Assembly (NCBI GenBank): GCA_050251735.1 | Contig: JBFWMF010000013.1 | Location: 42,742 to 106,741 of the forward strand | Direction: 5' to 3' | Source of the DNA: Desulfitobacterium sp050251735 | GTDB taxonomy: Bacteria; Bacillota; Desulfitobacteriia; Desulfitobacteriales; Desulfitobacteriaceae | Length of the DNA stretch: 64,000 bases | Shown: positions 1 to 7,208 of the stretch, in pieces | Layout: each line of letters starts with the position of its first letter | Position numbering within the stretch: position 1 is the first letter of the stretch | The notes under the pieces: generated by a model | Databases searched by the model: none | What the model was told of the DNA's origin: nothing | The model's input: only the letters and a program-made list of their open reading frames with translations | Position numbers and translations under genes: made by a program

Positions 1-659
1 CGGGACGCTTCAGCTTCAATGTGAAAGGTGGGCGTTGTGAAGCCTGCAAGGGAGATGGCATCATCAAGATTGAGATGCATTTTCTTCCGGATGTCTATGT
101 TCCCTGTGAAGTGTGTCGGGGGGCTCGTTATAATCGCGAGACCCTAGAAGTTAAGTATAAAGGGAAAAGCATTGCGGAAGTTCTCGACATGACGGTAGAT
201 GAGGCGGTGGAGTTTTTTCAAGCAGTACCGAAAATTCTCCGCAAGATCCAGACCCTCCAGGATGTAGGCTTAGGCTATATTCGTCTTGGCCAACCTGCAA
301 CTACTTTGTCCGGCGGGGAAGCTCAGCGGGTAAAACTAGCTACCGAGCTGAGTCGTCGCAGTACGGGTAAAACCATTTATATCTTAGATGAACCCACGAC
401 TGGACTGCATATGGCCGATGTGGACCGTTTGCTTGAAGTCCTTCATCGCTTAGTGGATGGAGGGGATACCGTTTTGATTATTGAGCATAACCTTGATGTC
501 ATCAAGACAGCAGATTATCTCATTGACCTTGGCCCAGAAGGGGGCAATGGGGGTGGGCAAGTCCTCATCACCGGAACTCCTGAGGAAGTAGCGGCTTGTT
601 CCAAGTCGTATACTGGGAAGTTTTTAAAGAAGCATTTACGGTCGAGACAAGGGGAATGA
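1..659 (+). CDS. uvrA: UvrA excinuclease subunit A, C-terminal part (partial)
   Basis: This is the 3' end of uvrA, entering from the left edge; about 218 of roughly 940 residues are present. UvrA is the ATP-dependent damage-recognition subunit of nucleotide excision repair and works with UvrB and UvrC. The fragment starts inside the second zinc-finger region (KGGRCEACKGDG followed by CEVCRGARY), then shows the ABC signature LSGGEAQRVKLA, the Walker B segment IYILDEPTTGLH and the H-loop region LIIEHNLDVIKTADYLIDLGPEGG. The coding frame is open from the first bases of the window, so the ATG at 21 is internal. It ends at a TGA at 657-659 and is followed after 24-33 bp by a Cof-type phosphatase. 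Confidence 0.98.
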   Translation, partial: GRFSFNVKGGRCEACKGDGIIKIEMHFLPDVYVPCEVCRGARYNRETLEVKYKGKSIAEVLDMTVDEAVEFFQAVPKILRKIQTLQDVGLGYIRLGQPATTLSGGEAQRVKLATELSRRSTGKTIYILDEPTTGLHMADVDRLLEVLHRLVDGGDTVLIIEHNLDVIKTADYLIDLGPEGGNGGGQVLITGTPEEVAACSKSYTGKFLKKHLRSRQGE

Positions 660-692
660 ACGCAAAAGTAATCCCAAGAGGAGATGAGAGAT

Positions 693-1502
693 TTGAGTAT
701 TAAGCTGGTGGCAACAGATTTAGATGATACGTTATTACGGGATGACCTAACCCTATCTCAACGCGTTATGGCAGCCATTCGTCAAGCGAAGGAGCAGGGA
801 GTTTATGTGACCTTTGCAACAGGAAGAATGCCTGTGTCAGCTAGACCCTATGCCGAGCAGCTGGGGTTGGATGTTCCGATTATTACTTACAACGGAGCGA
901 TGATTCAGGAGGCAATAAGCCGTAAAATTCTTTATCGTAAGGTCATCTCGGTGGAAGTAGCCCGCGAAGTTATACGTTTTTTGTTGAGCGAAGAACTTTA
1001 CCTGCATATGTATCGTGGAGATCGGGTCTTCGTTCAAAAGACGAATGAGTGGTCTGAGGCCTATGGACAAAAAACCGGGGTTCAAGTGGAAGAAGCTGAT
1101 CTGCTTGAGATTCTCCAAGAAGAAAAGGAAGGGGTAGAGAAGATCATTATCTTTGCTCATCCCGATGAACTAAAAATTTGGCGAGAGAAGCTTCGGGTTA
1201 TGTTCCCAAAGATGCTCCATCTCACCTCATCGAAGCCATATTTCCTTGAACTAAATCATCCAGAAGTCAATAAGGGTAATACCTTACTGAATTTTGCCAA
1301 GGGATTAGGTATTAAACCTGAGGAAGTTATGGCCATCGGTGATAGCCTTAACGACCTCGAGATGATCCGTTATGCAGGGCTTGGGGTAGCCATGGAAAAT
1401 GCACATCAAGATGTAAAGGATGTCGCTAAGGTTATAACATCCTCCAATGAAGAGGATGGTGTGGCAAAGGCTATTGAGGACTATGTGCTTATTAGAAAAT
1501 AA
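693..1502 (+). CDS. Cof-type HAD-superfamily phosphatase
   Basis: This 269-residue protein is a haloacid dehalogenase superfamily hydrolase of the Cof/YwpJ type, probably a cytosolic sugar-phosphate or nucleotide phosphatase; the substrate cannot be read from sequence. Motif I is VATDLDDTLL near the N-terminus, motif II is TFATGR, and motifs III/IV are seen in KGNTL and AIGDSLNDLEMI. An ATG at 684 is in frame, but the purine-rich site AGAGGAG touches it directly. The TTG at 693 sits at a proper distance from that site and starts two residues before conserved sequence, so I prefer it. A strong intrinsic terminator follows. Confidence 0.9.
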   Translation: MSIKLVATDLDDTLLRDDLTLSQRVMAAIRQAKEQGVYVTFATGRMPVSARPYAEQLGLDVPIITYNGAMIQEAISRKILYRKVISVEVAREVIRFLLSEELYLHMYRGDRVFVQKTNEWSEAYGQKTGVQVEEADLLEILQEEKEGVEKIIIFAHPDELKIWREKLRVMFPKMLHLTSSKPYFLELNHPEVNKGNTLLNFAKGLGIKPEEVMAIGDSLNDLEMIRYAGLGVAMENAHQDVKDVAKVITSSNEEDGVAKAIEDYVLIRK

Positions 1503-1534
1503 AAAACATAGCTATAGTTAATATAAATAATGGC

Positions 1535-1587
1535 TAAAGGCTGATGGTTAACGAATATTATGTGTTAACCATCAGCCTTTTTATTTT
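1535..1587 (+). terminator. Intrinsic terminator after the Cof-type phosphatase
   Basis: A 17-bp near-perfect stem (AAAGGCTGATGGTTAAC paired with its complement) with a loop of about 11 nt is followed by a T-rich tract. It ends the uvrA/phosphatase transcript. Confidence 0.88.
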
Positions 1588-1677
1588 GGAGATTCGGTAG
1601 ATTTAAGGCGCCGCACTGATCACATACACCCTTAAAAGGAGATGAAAAATTATTGTATATTTTGAGGCAATTATATA

Positions 1678-1707
1678 TTGACAACGCTATTAGTGAAAGA
1701 GTATACT
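1678..1707 (+). promoter_or_regulatory. Sigma-A promoter of the persulfide operon
   Basis: TTGACA at 1678-1683, an 18-nt spacer, and TATACT at 1702-1707. It lies about 85 bp upstream of the CstR-like gene and just before the GC-rich inverted repeat. Confidence 0.75.
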
Positions 1708-1716
1708 AATCTCAAA

Positions 1717-1740
1717 GACCCCCATACCGGGAGGGGGTAC
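1717..1740. promoter_or_regulatory. CsoR/CstR-type operator
   Basis: A GC-rich pseudo-palindrome in otherwise AT-rich DNA: CCCCC (1719-1723), a 9-nt centre, GGGGG (1733-1737), then TAC. It starts about 10 bp after the -10 box, so a bound repressor would block transcription start. CsoR-family proteins are known to bind G-tract/C-tract palindromes of this style. Assigning it to the adjacent CstR-like gene is inference from position. Confidence 0.65.
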
Positions 1741-1791
1741 AAATTTCATAAAGTAATGATGAAGGGGATTATTGAGTAAGGAGTTGTTAGA

Positions 1792-2061
1792 ATGGCCTTA
1801 AGTGAGAAAGATGATATACTATTACGATTAAAAACAATTAAAGGCCATATCAATGGTATCGAAAAGATGATCGAAGAAGAAAAAGAGTGCGCAGATATTC
1901 TTGTTCAATTTGCGGCAGTAAGCGGTTCTATGAACAAGGTTAAAAGCATGCTCAATAAGCATTTCGTTGATCGTTGCTTAGACAAAGCCATATATGAAGA
2001 AAAAGATATAAAAGAAGAAGTCAACAGAATTCTAAACAATATCCTAAAATTTAATGAATAA
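1792..2061 (+). CDS. CsoR-family repressor, CstR-like persulfide sensor
   Basis: This 89-residue all-helical protein belongs to the CsoR/RcnR/FrmR family (DUF156). Two cysteines, C33 and C62, lie 29 residues apart. Copper-sensing CsoR proteins use Cys-His-Cys, with the His four residues before the second Cys; here that position is Phe58, and a His occurs only at 57. Loss of the copper-ligand His with retention of the two Cys is the pattern of CstR, which senses per- and polysulfide. The following genes handle sulfane sulfur, which supports this. It probably represses its own operon through the GC-rich operator upstream. A copper or formaldehyde sensor remains possible but fits the context less well. 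Confidence 0.8.
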   Translation: MALSEKDDILLRLKTIKGHINGIEKMIEEEKECADILVQFAAVSGSMNKVKSMLNKHFVDRCLDKAIYEEKDIKEEVNRILNNILKFNE

Positions 2062-2080
2062 TTGGGGAGGGGGCAGTTCT

Positions 2081-3334
2081 ATGAAAAGAGTACTCATTCT
2101 AGGTGCAGGCACAGCGGGAACGATGATGGCTAATCATCTTAATAGAAAGCTTAACAAAAAAGAATGGACTATTACCATAGTGGACCAATATGAAAAACAT
2201 TACTATCAGCCGGGGTTCCTATTTATTCCCTTTGATATCTATTCTGAAAAAGATGTCATTAAGAGAAAGACGGACTTTATTCCTAAGGATGTAGAATACA
2301 TCAAATCGGCCATAGAATTGATTGAAGCGGATAAGAATCAAGTTGTGTTAAAAAATGATTGGGTGATTCCCTATGACGTGCTGATTATCGCGACGGGATG
2401 CGAAATCGTACCGGGAGAGGTCGATGGCGTAATGGAAGCATGGCGCAAAGACATCTTTGATTTCTACACCATCGAGGGATCAGTTGCCCTGAGAGAGAAG
2501 TTTAAAAATTGGCAGGGTGGAAAGCTAGTTGTTCATGTTACTGAAATGCCGATTAAATGTCCAGTGGCGCCTTTGGAATTTGTCTTTTTGGCGGATTGGT
2601 TCTTTAGAGAAAAACTTAAGATGCGCGACAAAGTGGAACTTATTTATGTTACTCCTTTGGATAGTGCCTTCACTAAGCAAAAATGCTCGGATACCCTTAG
2701 CTACCTATTCCCTAAGAAGAATATAAAAATGATCAATAACTTTAGCATCCCCCATGTCGATGCGAAAAATAAGAAGCTTATTTCGATCGACGGCAAAGAG
2801 GTAGACTACGATCTCCTAGTGACGGTACCCGTGAATATGGGGAGCTCTGTAATTGAGCGCTCAGATCTGGGCGATGAATTGAACTTCGTTCCCACGGATA
2901 AGCATACCCTGCAATCAAAACAGCATGAGAATATTTTTGTGATTGGAGATGCCTCTGATCTTCCCGCTTCTAAGGCTGGGTCTGTTGCTCATTTCGAAGC
3001 GGAAATTTTAACGGAGAACATCTTGAGCTATATTGCGAATAAACCCCTAACAGCTCATTTTGATGGTCATGCCAATTGTTATATTGAATCTGGCTATAAC
3101 AAAGCCTTGTTAATTGATTTTAATTACGATATTGAGCCCGTGGAGGGAACCTTCCCCTTGCCTGGAATCGGACCCTTCTCACTTCTTAAAGAATCGAGAA
3201 TTAATCACTTAGGCAAATTAGCCTTTAAGACCATTTACTGGAACATGCTGCTAAGAGGAATTCCTATTCCTACAGTTACAGCTGAGTTGAAAACTAGCGG
3301 AAAAAAACTAGATAATCCAGCTAATCCATCCTAA
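2081..3334 (+). CDS. Sulfide:quinone oxidoreductase-like FAD protein
   Basis: This 417-residue flavoprotein of the pyridine nucleotide-disulfide oxidoreductase fold most resembles sulfide:quinone oxidoreductases. It opens with the Rossmann motif VLILGAGTAGTMMANHL, has the ATG motif LIIATG, and a second FAD site FVIGDASDLPASKAGSVAHFEA. Cysteines are at 107, 160, 202 and 333; C160 (MPIKCPVAPLE) and C333 match the pair that carries sulfur in SQR. It would oxidise sulfide at the membrane surface and pass electrons to quinone. An ATG at 2054 overlaps the repressor gene, but the ATG at 2081 has GGAGGGGG upstream and leads straight into the Rossmann motif, so I chose it. A function in persulfide reduction cannot be excluded. 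Confidence 0.82.
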   Translation: MKRVLILGAGTAGTMMANHLNRKLNKKEWTITIVDQYEKHYYQPGFLFIPFDIYSEKDVIKRKTDFIPKDVEYIKSAIELIEADKNQVVLKNDWVIPYDVLIIATGCEIVPGEVDGVMEAWRKDIFDFYTIEGSVALREKFKNWQGGKLVVHVTEMPIKCPVAPLEFVFLADWFFREKLKMRDKVELIYVTPLDSAFTKQKCSDTLSYLFPKKNIKMINNFSIPHVDAKNKKLISIDGKEVDYDLLVTVPVNMGSSVIERSDLGDELNFVPTDKHTLQSKQHENIFVIGDASDLPASKAGSVAHFEAEILTENILSYIANKPLTAHFDGHANCYIESGYNKALLIDFNYDIEPVEGTFPLPGIGPFSLLKESRINHLGKLAFKTIYWNMLLRGIPIPTVTAELKTSGKKLDNPANPS

Positions 3335-3360
3335 TCAAAAATATAAAGGAGGACTTAAAC

Positions 3361-3675
3361 ATGAAAAAAGACATCGCGGGCTTTTCAGTTGATGTAACAG
3401 AAGAAGGTTATTTGGTAAGTAGCGCTCAGTGGAACAAAGACATTGCCGCAGCCATCGCTAAGGAACTCGGGTTAGGGGATTTAACCCCTGGTCACTGGAA
3501 GGTGATTGAGTTCCTGCAGAAAGACTTTGCCGAGACAGGCAAAATCCCAACCATTCGCAGAGTCAACAAGGTCGGCAATATCGGTACTCAAGAACTCTAT
3601 GCTTTATTTCCCGAAGGTCCCCTTCTTAAAGCGACTAAGGTAGCCGGAATGAGCAAGCCCGTAAGTTGTGTTTAG
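3361..3675 (+). CDS. TusE/DsrC/DsvC-family sulfur carrier
   Basis: This 104-residue protein has the DsrC/TusE fold pattern (PGHWKVIEFLQKDFAETGKIPTIRRV) and the family's flexible C-terminal arm with a penultimate cysteine (C103, in KPVSCV). True DsrC has a second Cys 11 residues earlier; here that position is Thr92. One-cysteine forms behave like TusE, a persulfide relay, rather than the trisulfide-forming partner of dissimilatory sulfite reductase. It sits 26 bp after the SQR-like gene and 18 bp before a DsrE-like gene, with an AAAGGAGG ribosome site. A role as cytoplasmic sulfur acceptor for this operon is inferred. Confidence 0.88.
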   Translation: MKKDIAGFSVDVTEEGYLVSSAQWNKDIAAAIAKELGLGDLTPGHWKVIEFLQKDFAETGKIPTIRRVNKVGNIGTQELYALFPEGPLLKATKVAGMSKPVSCV

Positions 3676-3693
3676 AAAGGAGTAGGTTCCACA

Positions 3694-4167
3694 ATGAGCG
3701 ACGAAGGAAAAATTAAAAAAGTCTCAATAATTATCTCTCAAGGTTCCTTAGAAGGAGCGTATCCCGGATTGATTATGGCCAATGGAGCCAGAATGATGGG
3801 GATCGAGGTGAATGTATTCTTTACCTTTTTTGGTTTGAACACAATTACCAAAAGTAAGATGAACAACATTAAAGTCGCTACAGTAGGGAATCCGGCCATG
3901 GGTATTCCTTCTCTCATTGGTATATTGCCTGGAATGTCTTCCATGGCCACGAATATGATGAAAAAGCAGATGGAAGAATTAGATATCCCACCGATCGGGG
4001 AATTCATCGAGATGATCTCTGATGCCGGCGGGAAAATCTATGCCTGCTTAGCCACTGTAGAGATGTTTAAACTAAAGAAAGAAGATTTCTGCGACCAGTT
4101 GGATAGCGTCCTCACTGTCGGGGATTTCTACAATCTTGCCGCTGGTGGTCAGATTATCTTCACTTAA
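3694..4167 (+). CDS. DsrE-family (DsrE2-like) sulfurtransferase
   Basis: This 157-residue protein belongs to the DsrE/DsrF superfamily, with the DsrE2-type core: a beta strand and glycine turn (VSIIISQGSLEGAYPGLIMANGA), an FFTFFGL segment, a Met-rich middle region, and the conserved cysteine in KIYACLATVEMF. DsrE-type proteins receive and donate sulfane sulfur on that Cys, often to TusE/DsrC proteins, so this is the likely partner of the preceding gene. It ends the operon; a terminator follows after about 45 bp. The Met-rich central helix may give membrane affinity, as suggested for DsrE2 proteins. Confidence 0.85.
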   Translation: MSDEGKIKKVSIIISQGSLEGAYPGLIMANGARMMGIEVNVFFTFFGLNTITKSKMNNIKVATVGNPAMGIPSLIGILPGMSSMATNMMKKQMEELDIPPIGEFIEMISDAGGKIYACLATVEMFKLKKEDFCDQLDSVLTVGDFYNLAAGGQIIFT

Positions 4168-4212
4168 ACAATTCTTGTCCGCCTAGGTTATTCTCTATAG
4201 TATAAAATTGGA

Positions 4213-4240
4213 AAGCACCGCTTTTGGCGGTGCTTTTGTC
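4213..4240. terminator. Bidirectional terminator between the sulfur operon and the oxidoreductase remnant
   Basis: Stem AAGCACCGC (4213-4221) pairs with GCGGTGCTT (4227-4235) around a 5-nt loop, followed by TTTT. It serves the + strand operon and could also stop transcription arriving on the - strand. Confidence 0.8.
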
Positions 4241-4263
4241 ATTAATCAATGAGATGGTGCAAT

Positions 4264-5052
4264 TTAGGCTTTGGTAACTTGGCATAATCCTTCCTTATAG
4301 GGTGGGAATCCTGAGATAGGATCAAAATCCCGGGCAATCAAGAGATTGATATCGGACTTCTCCCAACCATGGAAGACATCGATCATACCCGGAAGAATGA
4401 TGTTTGTCACTTCTACCTTAAAATTCAGTTCCCCGAGCTTAGTGGCTAACTTTACTGCATCTCCATTTTTGAGACCGCGCGCCTCTGCATCAATTTTGTT
4501 CATTCTTACAACCGGTTCTGGCATGAACTGATTCAACCAAGGCATATGCCTTAATTTTGAGTGGGTATAGAAGGGCAGACGGGAGCCGGTGTTGAGAATG
4601 AGTGGGAACTGCTTGGCTAGTTCAGGACTGCTGATAGGACTGTCGACGGGTTCTTTGTAAGTGGGCAAAGCATCAAATTTATATTTTTTAAGAATTTCTG
4701 ATGCAAATTCAAATTTCCCGCTCGGCGTTGGGAACCCGGGTGTTCCATCAGGCCGGAATTTGCCAGCCTCGTATTTTTTAAATGTATTAGGGGATTTTGG
4801 AGGAATCGCTAGTCCTTCAGGATTTGCTCGTAGATCCTTTAGTGTAATGCCCAACTTCGTGATCTTTAATAACTCCTCTAAGCCCTGTTCAACACTACCG
4901 TTAAAAAACTCCTTCGGGTAACCGAGCTTAGTTCCTAACTCAAAGCAAATTTGCCAATCTTCGCGAGCTTCACCTAGGGGCTTAACGATAGGCTCCCGAA
5001 AATAAATTTTACGCCCGAAGACAGCAAAGGGGGCCATCCTTTCAAAGCACAT
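4264..5052 (-). pseudogene. Molybdopterin oxidoreductase, C-terminal remnant
   Basis: This 262-residue reading frame matches only the C-terminal third of a molybdopterin (DMSO reductase superfamily) catalytic subunit. The last ~120 residues form the molybdopterin dinucleotide-binding domain (PLILNTGSRLPFYTHSKLRHMPWL, then MNKIDAEARGLKNGDAVKLATKLG). Full proteins have 650-900 residues with an N-terminal 4Fe-4S or Mo-ligand region. Here nothing upstream continues it: the divergent Crp/Fnr gene starts 65 bp away. No good ribosome site precedes the ATG. I read it as a deletion remnant. It is not a fragment of the intact molybdoenzyme at 27603, whose C-terminus is clearly different. Confidence 0.8.
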
Positions 5053-5116
5053 AGGAAGTGTGCTAAGATAAATCTGTAGGGATAATATATTTATCTGATT
5101 AAAAGGAAGTGGGATA

Positions 5117-5833
5117 TTGGGAACATCAAGGGATTATAGTTCAATCTTAATGCCTAGTTATTCAATACGGCCACTCAATTTTAGCCGATATATTGACCTT
5201 GGGAAAAAGCATAAGTTGTTTCAAGGAGAATTCATTAATAGTATTTGTAGAGCAGATGAGGATCCTTATTTGTATTATATTCTTAGCGGAAAACTAAATG
5301 TATGCTTTCAACGCGTTGATGGTTCCTATCTCTTTATTGCAACCCGTGAGGCGGGAAATGTCTTTCAATCCGAATATTGTGGTTTTGCTTCAATCGCTGG
5401 AGATAGACTAAAATTTGTAGCTATAGAAAACTCAGTCTTAGTTTCTTTTTCCAAAAAACAACTCTTTGATCTCATGGAAGAAGATCGACAACTAATGGAT
5501 GATTTTTTGTATGTAGTTCATATGTTTTATGCTACATTGTGTCATCGCCTTATGAATACAGCTTCCTTGTCTTCAAGCCAAAGGTTTTTAACTTGGTTGG
5601 ATAAGCTGTGCAAGACCAATACTCCTGATCAGAACGGTCATTATATAATCCAATGCGATTTAACTCAACAACAAATTGCTGACTTGCTTTTTATCCATCT
5701 CACTACCTGCAATCGTCTCATTACTGGGTTAGAGAAGGAGAAGATTCTCAGAAAAACGAAAAGTCATATATACGTTTATGACTATAAAAAAGTGAATGAA
5801 TATTTGCTAGATGAAAATAAAATTATTCATTAA
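5117..5833 (+). CDS. Crp/Fnr-family transcriptional regulator
   Basis: This 238-residue protein has an N-terminal cyclic-nucleotide-binding-type beta barrel (residues ~25-125: HKLFQGEFINS, YYILSGKLNVCFQRVDGSYLFIATREAGNVF) and a C-terminal Crp-type winged helix (QCDLTQQQIADLLFIHLTTCNRLITGLEKEKIL). There is no Fnr-type N-terminal Cys cluster. The layout resembles CprK-like regulators, abundant in Desulfitobacterium, which sense halogenated phenols; the ligand here is unknown. The start is a TTG at 5117 with AAGGAAGTGGG upstream; an ATG at 5150 is possible but has a weak site. It stands next to the oxidoreductase remnant, which it may once have controlled. Confidence 0.85.
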   Translation: MGTSRDYSSILMPSYSIRPLNFSRYIDLGKKHKLFQGEFINSICRADEDPYLYYILSGKLNVCFQRVDGSYLFIATREAGNVFQSEYCGFASIAGDRLKFVAIENSVLVSFSKKQLFDLMEEDRQLMDDFLYVVHMFYATLCHRLMNTASLSSSQRFLTWLDKLCKTNTPDQNGHYIIQCDLTQQQIADLLFIHLTTCNRLITGLEKEKILRKTKSHIYVYDYKKVNEYLLDENKIIH

Positions 5834-5978
5834 ATTTAAATATTAAATTTCTATTAACTCGCTTTTTCGTGGAACAAAATGAACGGGTTATACGTCTATT
5901 ATTAATGAGTAAGAATTCTTGCTTATTAGTAACTATTCGACAGAGATGATGAGACAGCAGAGAAGAGGGGCGTATAAT

Positions 5979-7079
5979 TTGAGAAGAGAAAGCAGTATGT
6001 GGCGAAAATGCGGGCTAATTCTCCTTATCATGGGATCGCTTGTCCTAGCCGGGTGTGACACATCCTTGGAATCACTGACTATGGTTAAAGGAAATCCTGA
6101 CATTCGGGACAAGCAGAAGCCTGGGGAACTGGAAGTACCTACCGAAGAACCGTCAGAAAGGCCTTCCGAAGAACTCCCAGATGAACACGAATCCGATAAG
6201 GTCGATGGTAAATCTTCAGAAGAACCAGCAACGGAGGAGCTGAAGGATGACGGTACCCTCGATCCGAATGATAGTGATGATGAAAGCACTCCAGTATTTA
6301 CTGAGATACCCCCTTCGGAATATCCCGCCAAGGACCCGCTAAAGCAAGCTCCGGTACCGGCGCCCCCGGGCACACCGATCCGCACCTTTTATGAATTATC
6401 CGGCACCCCACCTACCGCACCGGGATTAGCCATGAAACATCGGGTTTTTAAAGAAGAGCCTCCGAAGATAGTATATTTGACGATTGATGATGGCCCTTCA
6501 GAGAATACGGCTCCTATACTAGAGGTTCTCAAGAGAGAAGGGGTAAAGGCTACGTTCTTTGTGATCGGGACCCAGGTGGAGAAGTATCCGGAGTTATTCA
6601 AGCAAACCTACGTACAAGGAAATGCTATTGGTAATCATACCTATTCTCATAACTACAGTGAGATCTATCGTAGCCCGGAAGATTTTATTGCCAACCTTAA
6701 GAAGAATGAGGAATTGATTTATCGACTCATTGGTATTCGCCCGCAAGTGATTCGTACCCCGGGAGGTACCCACGGTAACTTCCACATTAGTTACTATAAT
6801 GCGGTGGATGCTGAAGACTATTTAGTGTATGACTGGAATGTCAGCACAGGGGACGCCACTGCTCCAGTGGTGTCTGTAGAAACGATCCTAGGCAACATCA
6901 AGGAACAAGTTCCCGGGAGGGATCGGGTAATCCTTCTTATGCACGACTCTTATGGTAAAGGAACTACAGTGGAAGCCTTACCCCAGATTATTCAATTTCT
7001 CAAAAAACAGGGATACGAGTTCGGCGTATTATCCCCTGAGGTTGCTCCCATTCTTTTTCCGGGAGGGTTTTATAGTTAA
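5979..7079 (+). CDS. Polysaccharide deacetylase lipoprotein (NodB domain)
   Basis: This is a probable extracellular lipoprotein that de-N-acetylates peptidoglycan or another polysaccharide. A signal peptide ends in the lipobox LVLAGC. A long acidic, Pro/Glu/Ser-rich linker follows, then a NodB (carbohydrate esterase 4) domain with all key motifs: TIDDGPSENTAP (catalytic Asp and metal Asp), HTYSH (metal His pair), RTPGGTHG, and LMHDSYG. The frame is open back to TTG 5919. TTG 5979 follows AGAAGAGGGG at a good distance; ATG 5997 is another option that still leaves a signal peptide. It is a single gene between a regulator and a convergent hydrolase gene. Confidence 0.88.
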   Translation: MRRESSMWRKCGLILLIMGSLVLAGCDTSLESLTMVKGNPDIRDKQKPGELEVPTEEPSERPSEELPDEHESDKVDGKSSEEPATEELKDDGTLDPNDSDDESTPVFTEIPPSEYPAKDPLKQAPVPAPPGTPIRTFYELSGTPPTAPGLAMKHRVFKEEPPKIVYLTIDDGPSENTAPILEVLKREGVKATFFVIGTQVEKYPELFKQTYVQGNAIGNHTYSHNYSEIYRSPEDFIANLKKNEELIYRLIGIRPQVIRTPGGTHGNFHISYYNAVDAEDYLVYDWNVSTGDATAPVVSVETILGNIKEQVPGRDRVILLMHDSYGKGTTVEALPQIIQFLKKQGYEFGVLSPEVAPILFPGGFYS

Positions 7080-7130
7080 AATTTAAGGCTTATAGGGAAA
7101 AGGCAAATAGATTTAATAGAAGAATGAAAA

Positions 7131-7170
7131 AAGAGGCATCCAGCGAGATAATTCTCGGGGGAGGCCTCTT
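7131..7170 (-). terminator. Terminator of the - strand LysM/GH18 gene
   Basis: AAGAGGC (7131-7137) pairs with GCCTCTT (7164-7170), with an inner CGAGA/TCTCG stem (7144-7148/7153-7157). The T-run lies on the - strand side, so it serves the gene at 7209-8507. Confidence 0.7.
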
Positions 7171-7208
7171 CTGCATCATGTCATCCTAAAGGAGGAGCGA
7201 CCAGTGGA

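Noticed and set aside
5933..6385. A 150-codon Ser-rich open frame on the - strand.
   Set aside because: It is the antisense of the acidic Glu/Pro/Ser linker of the polysaccharide deacetylase and has no ribosome site or recognisable domain.
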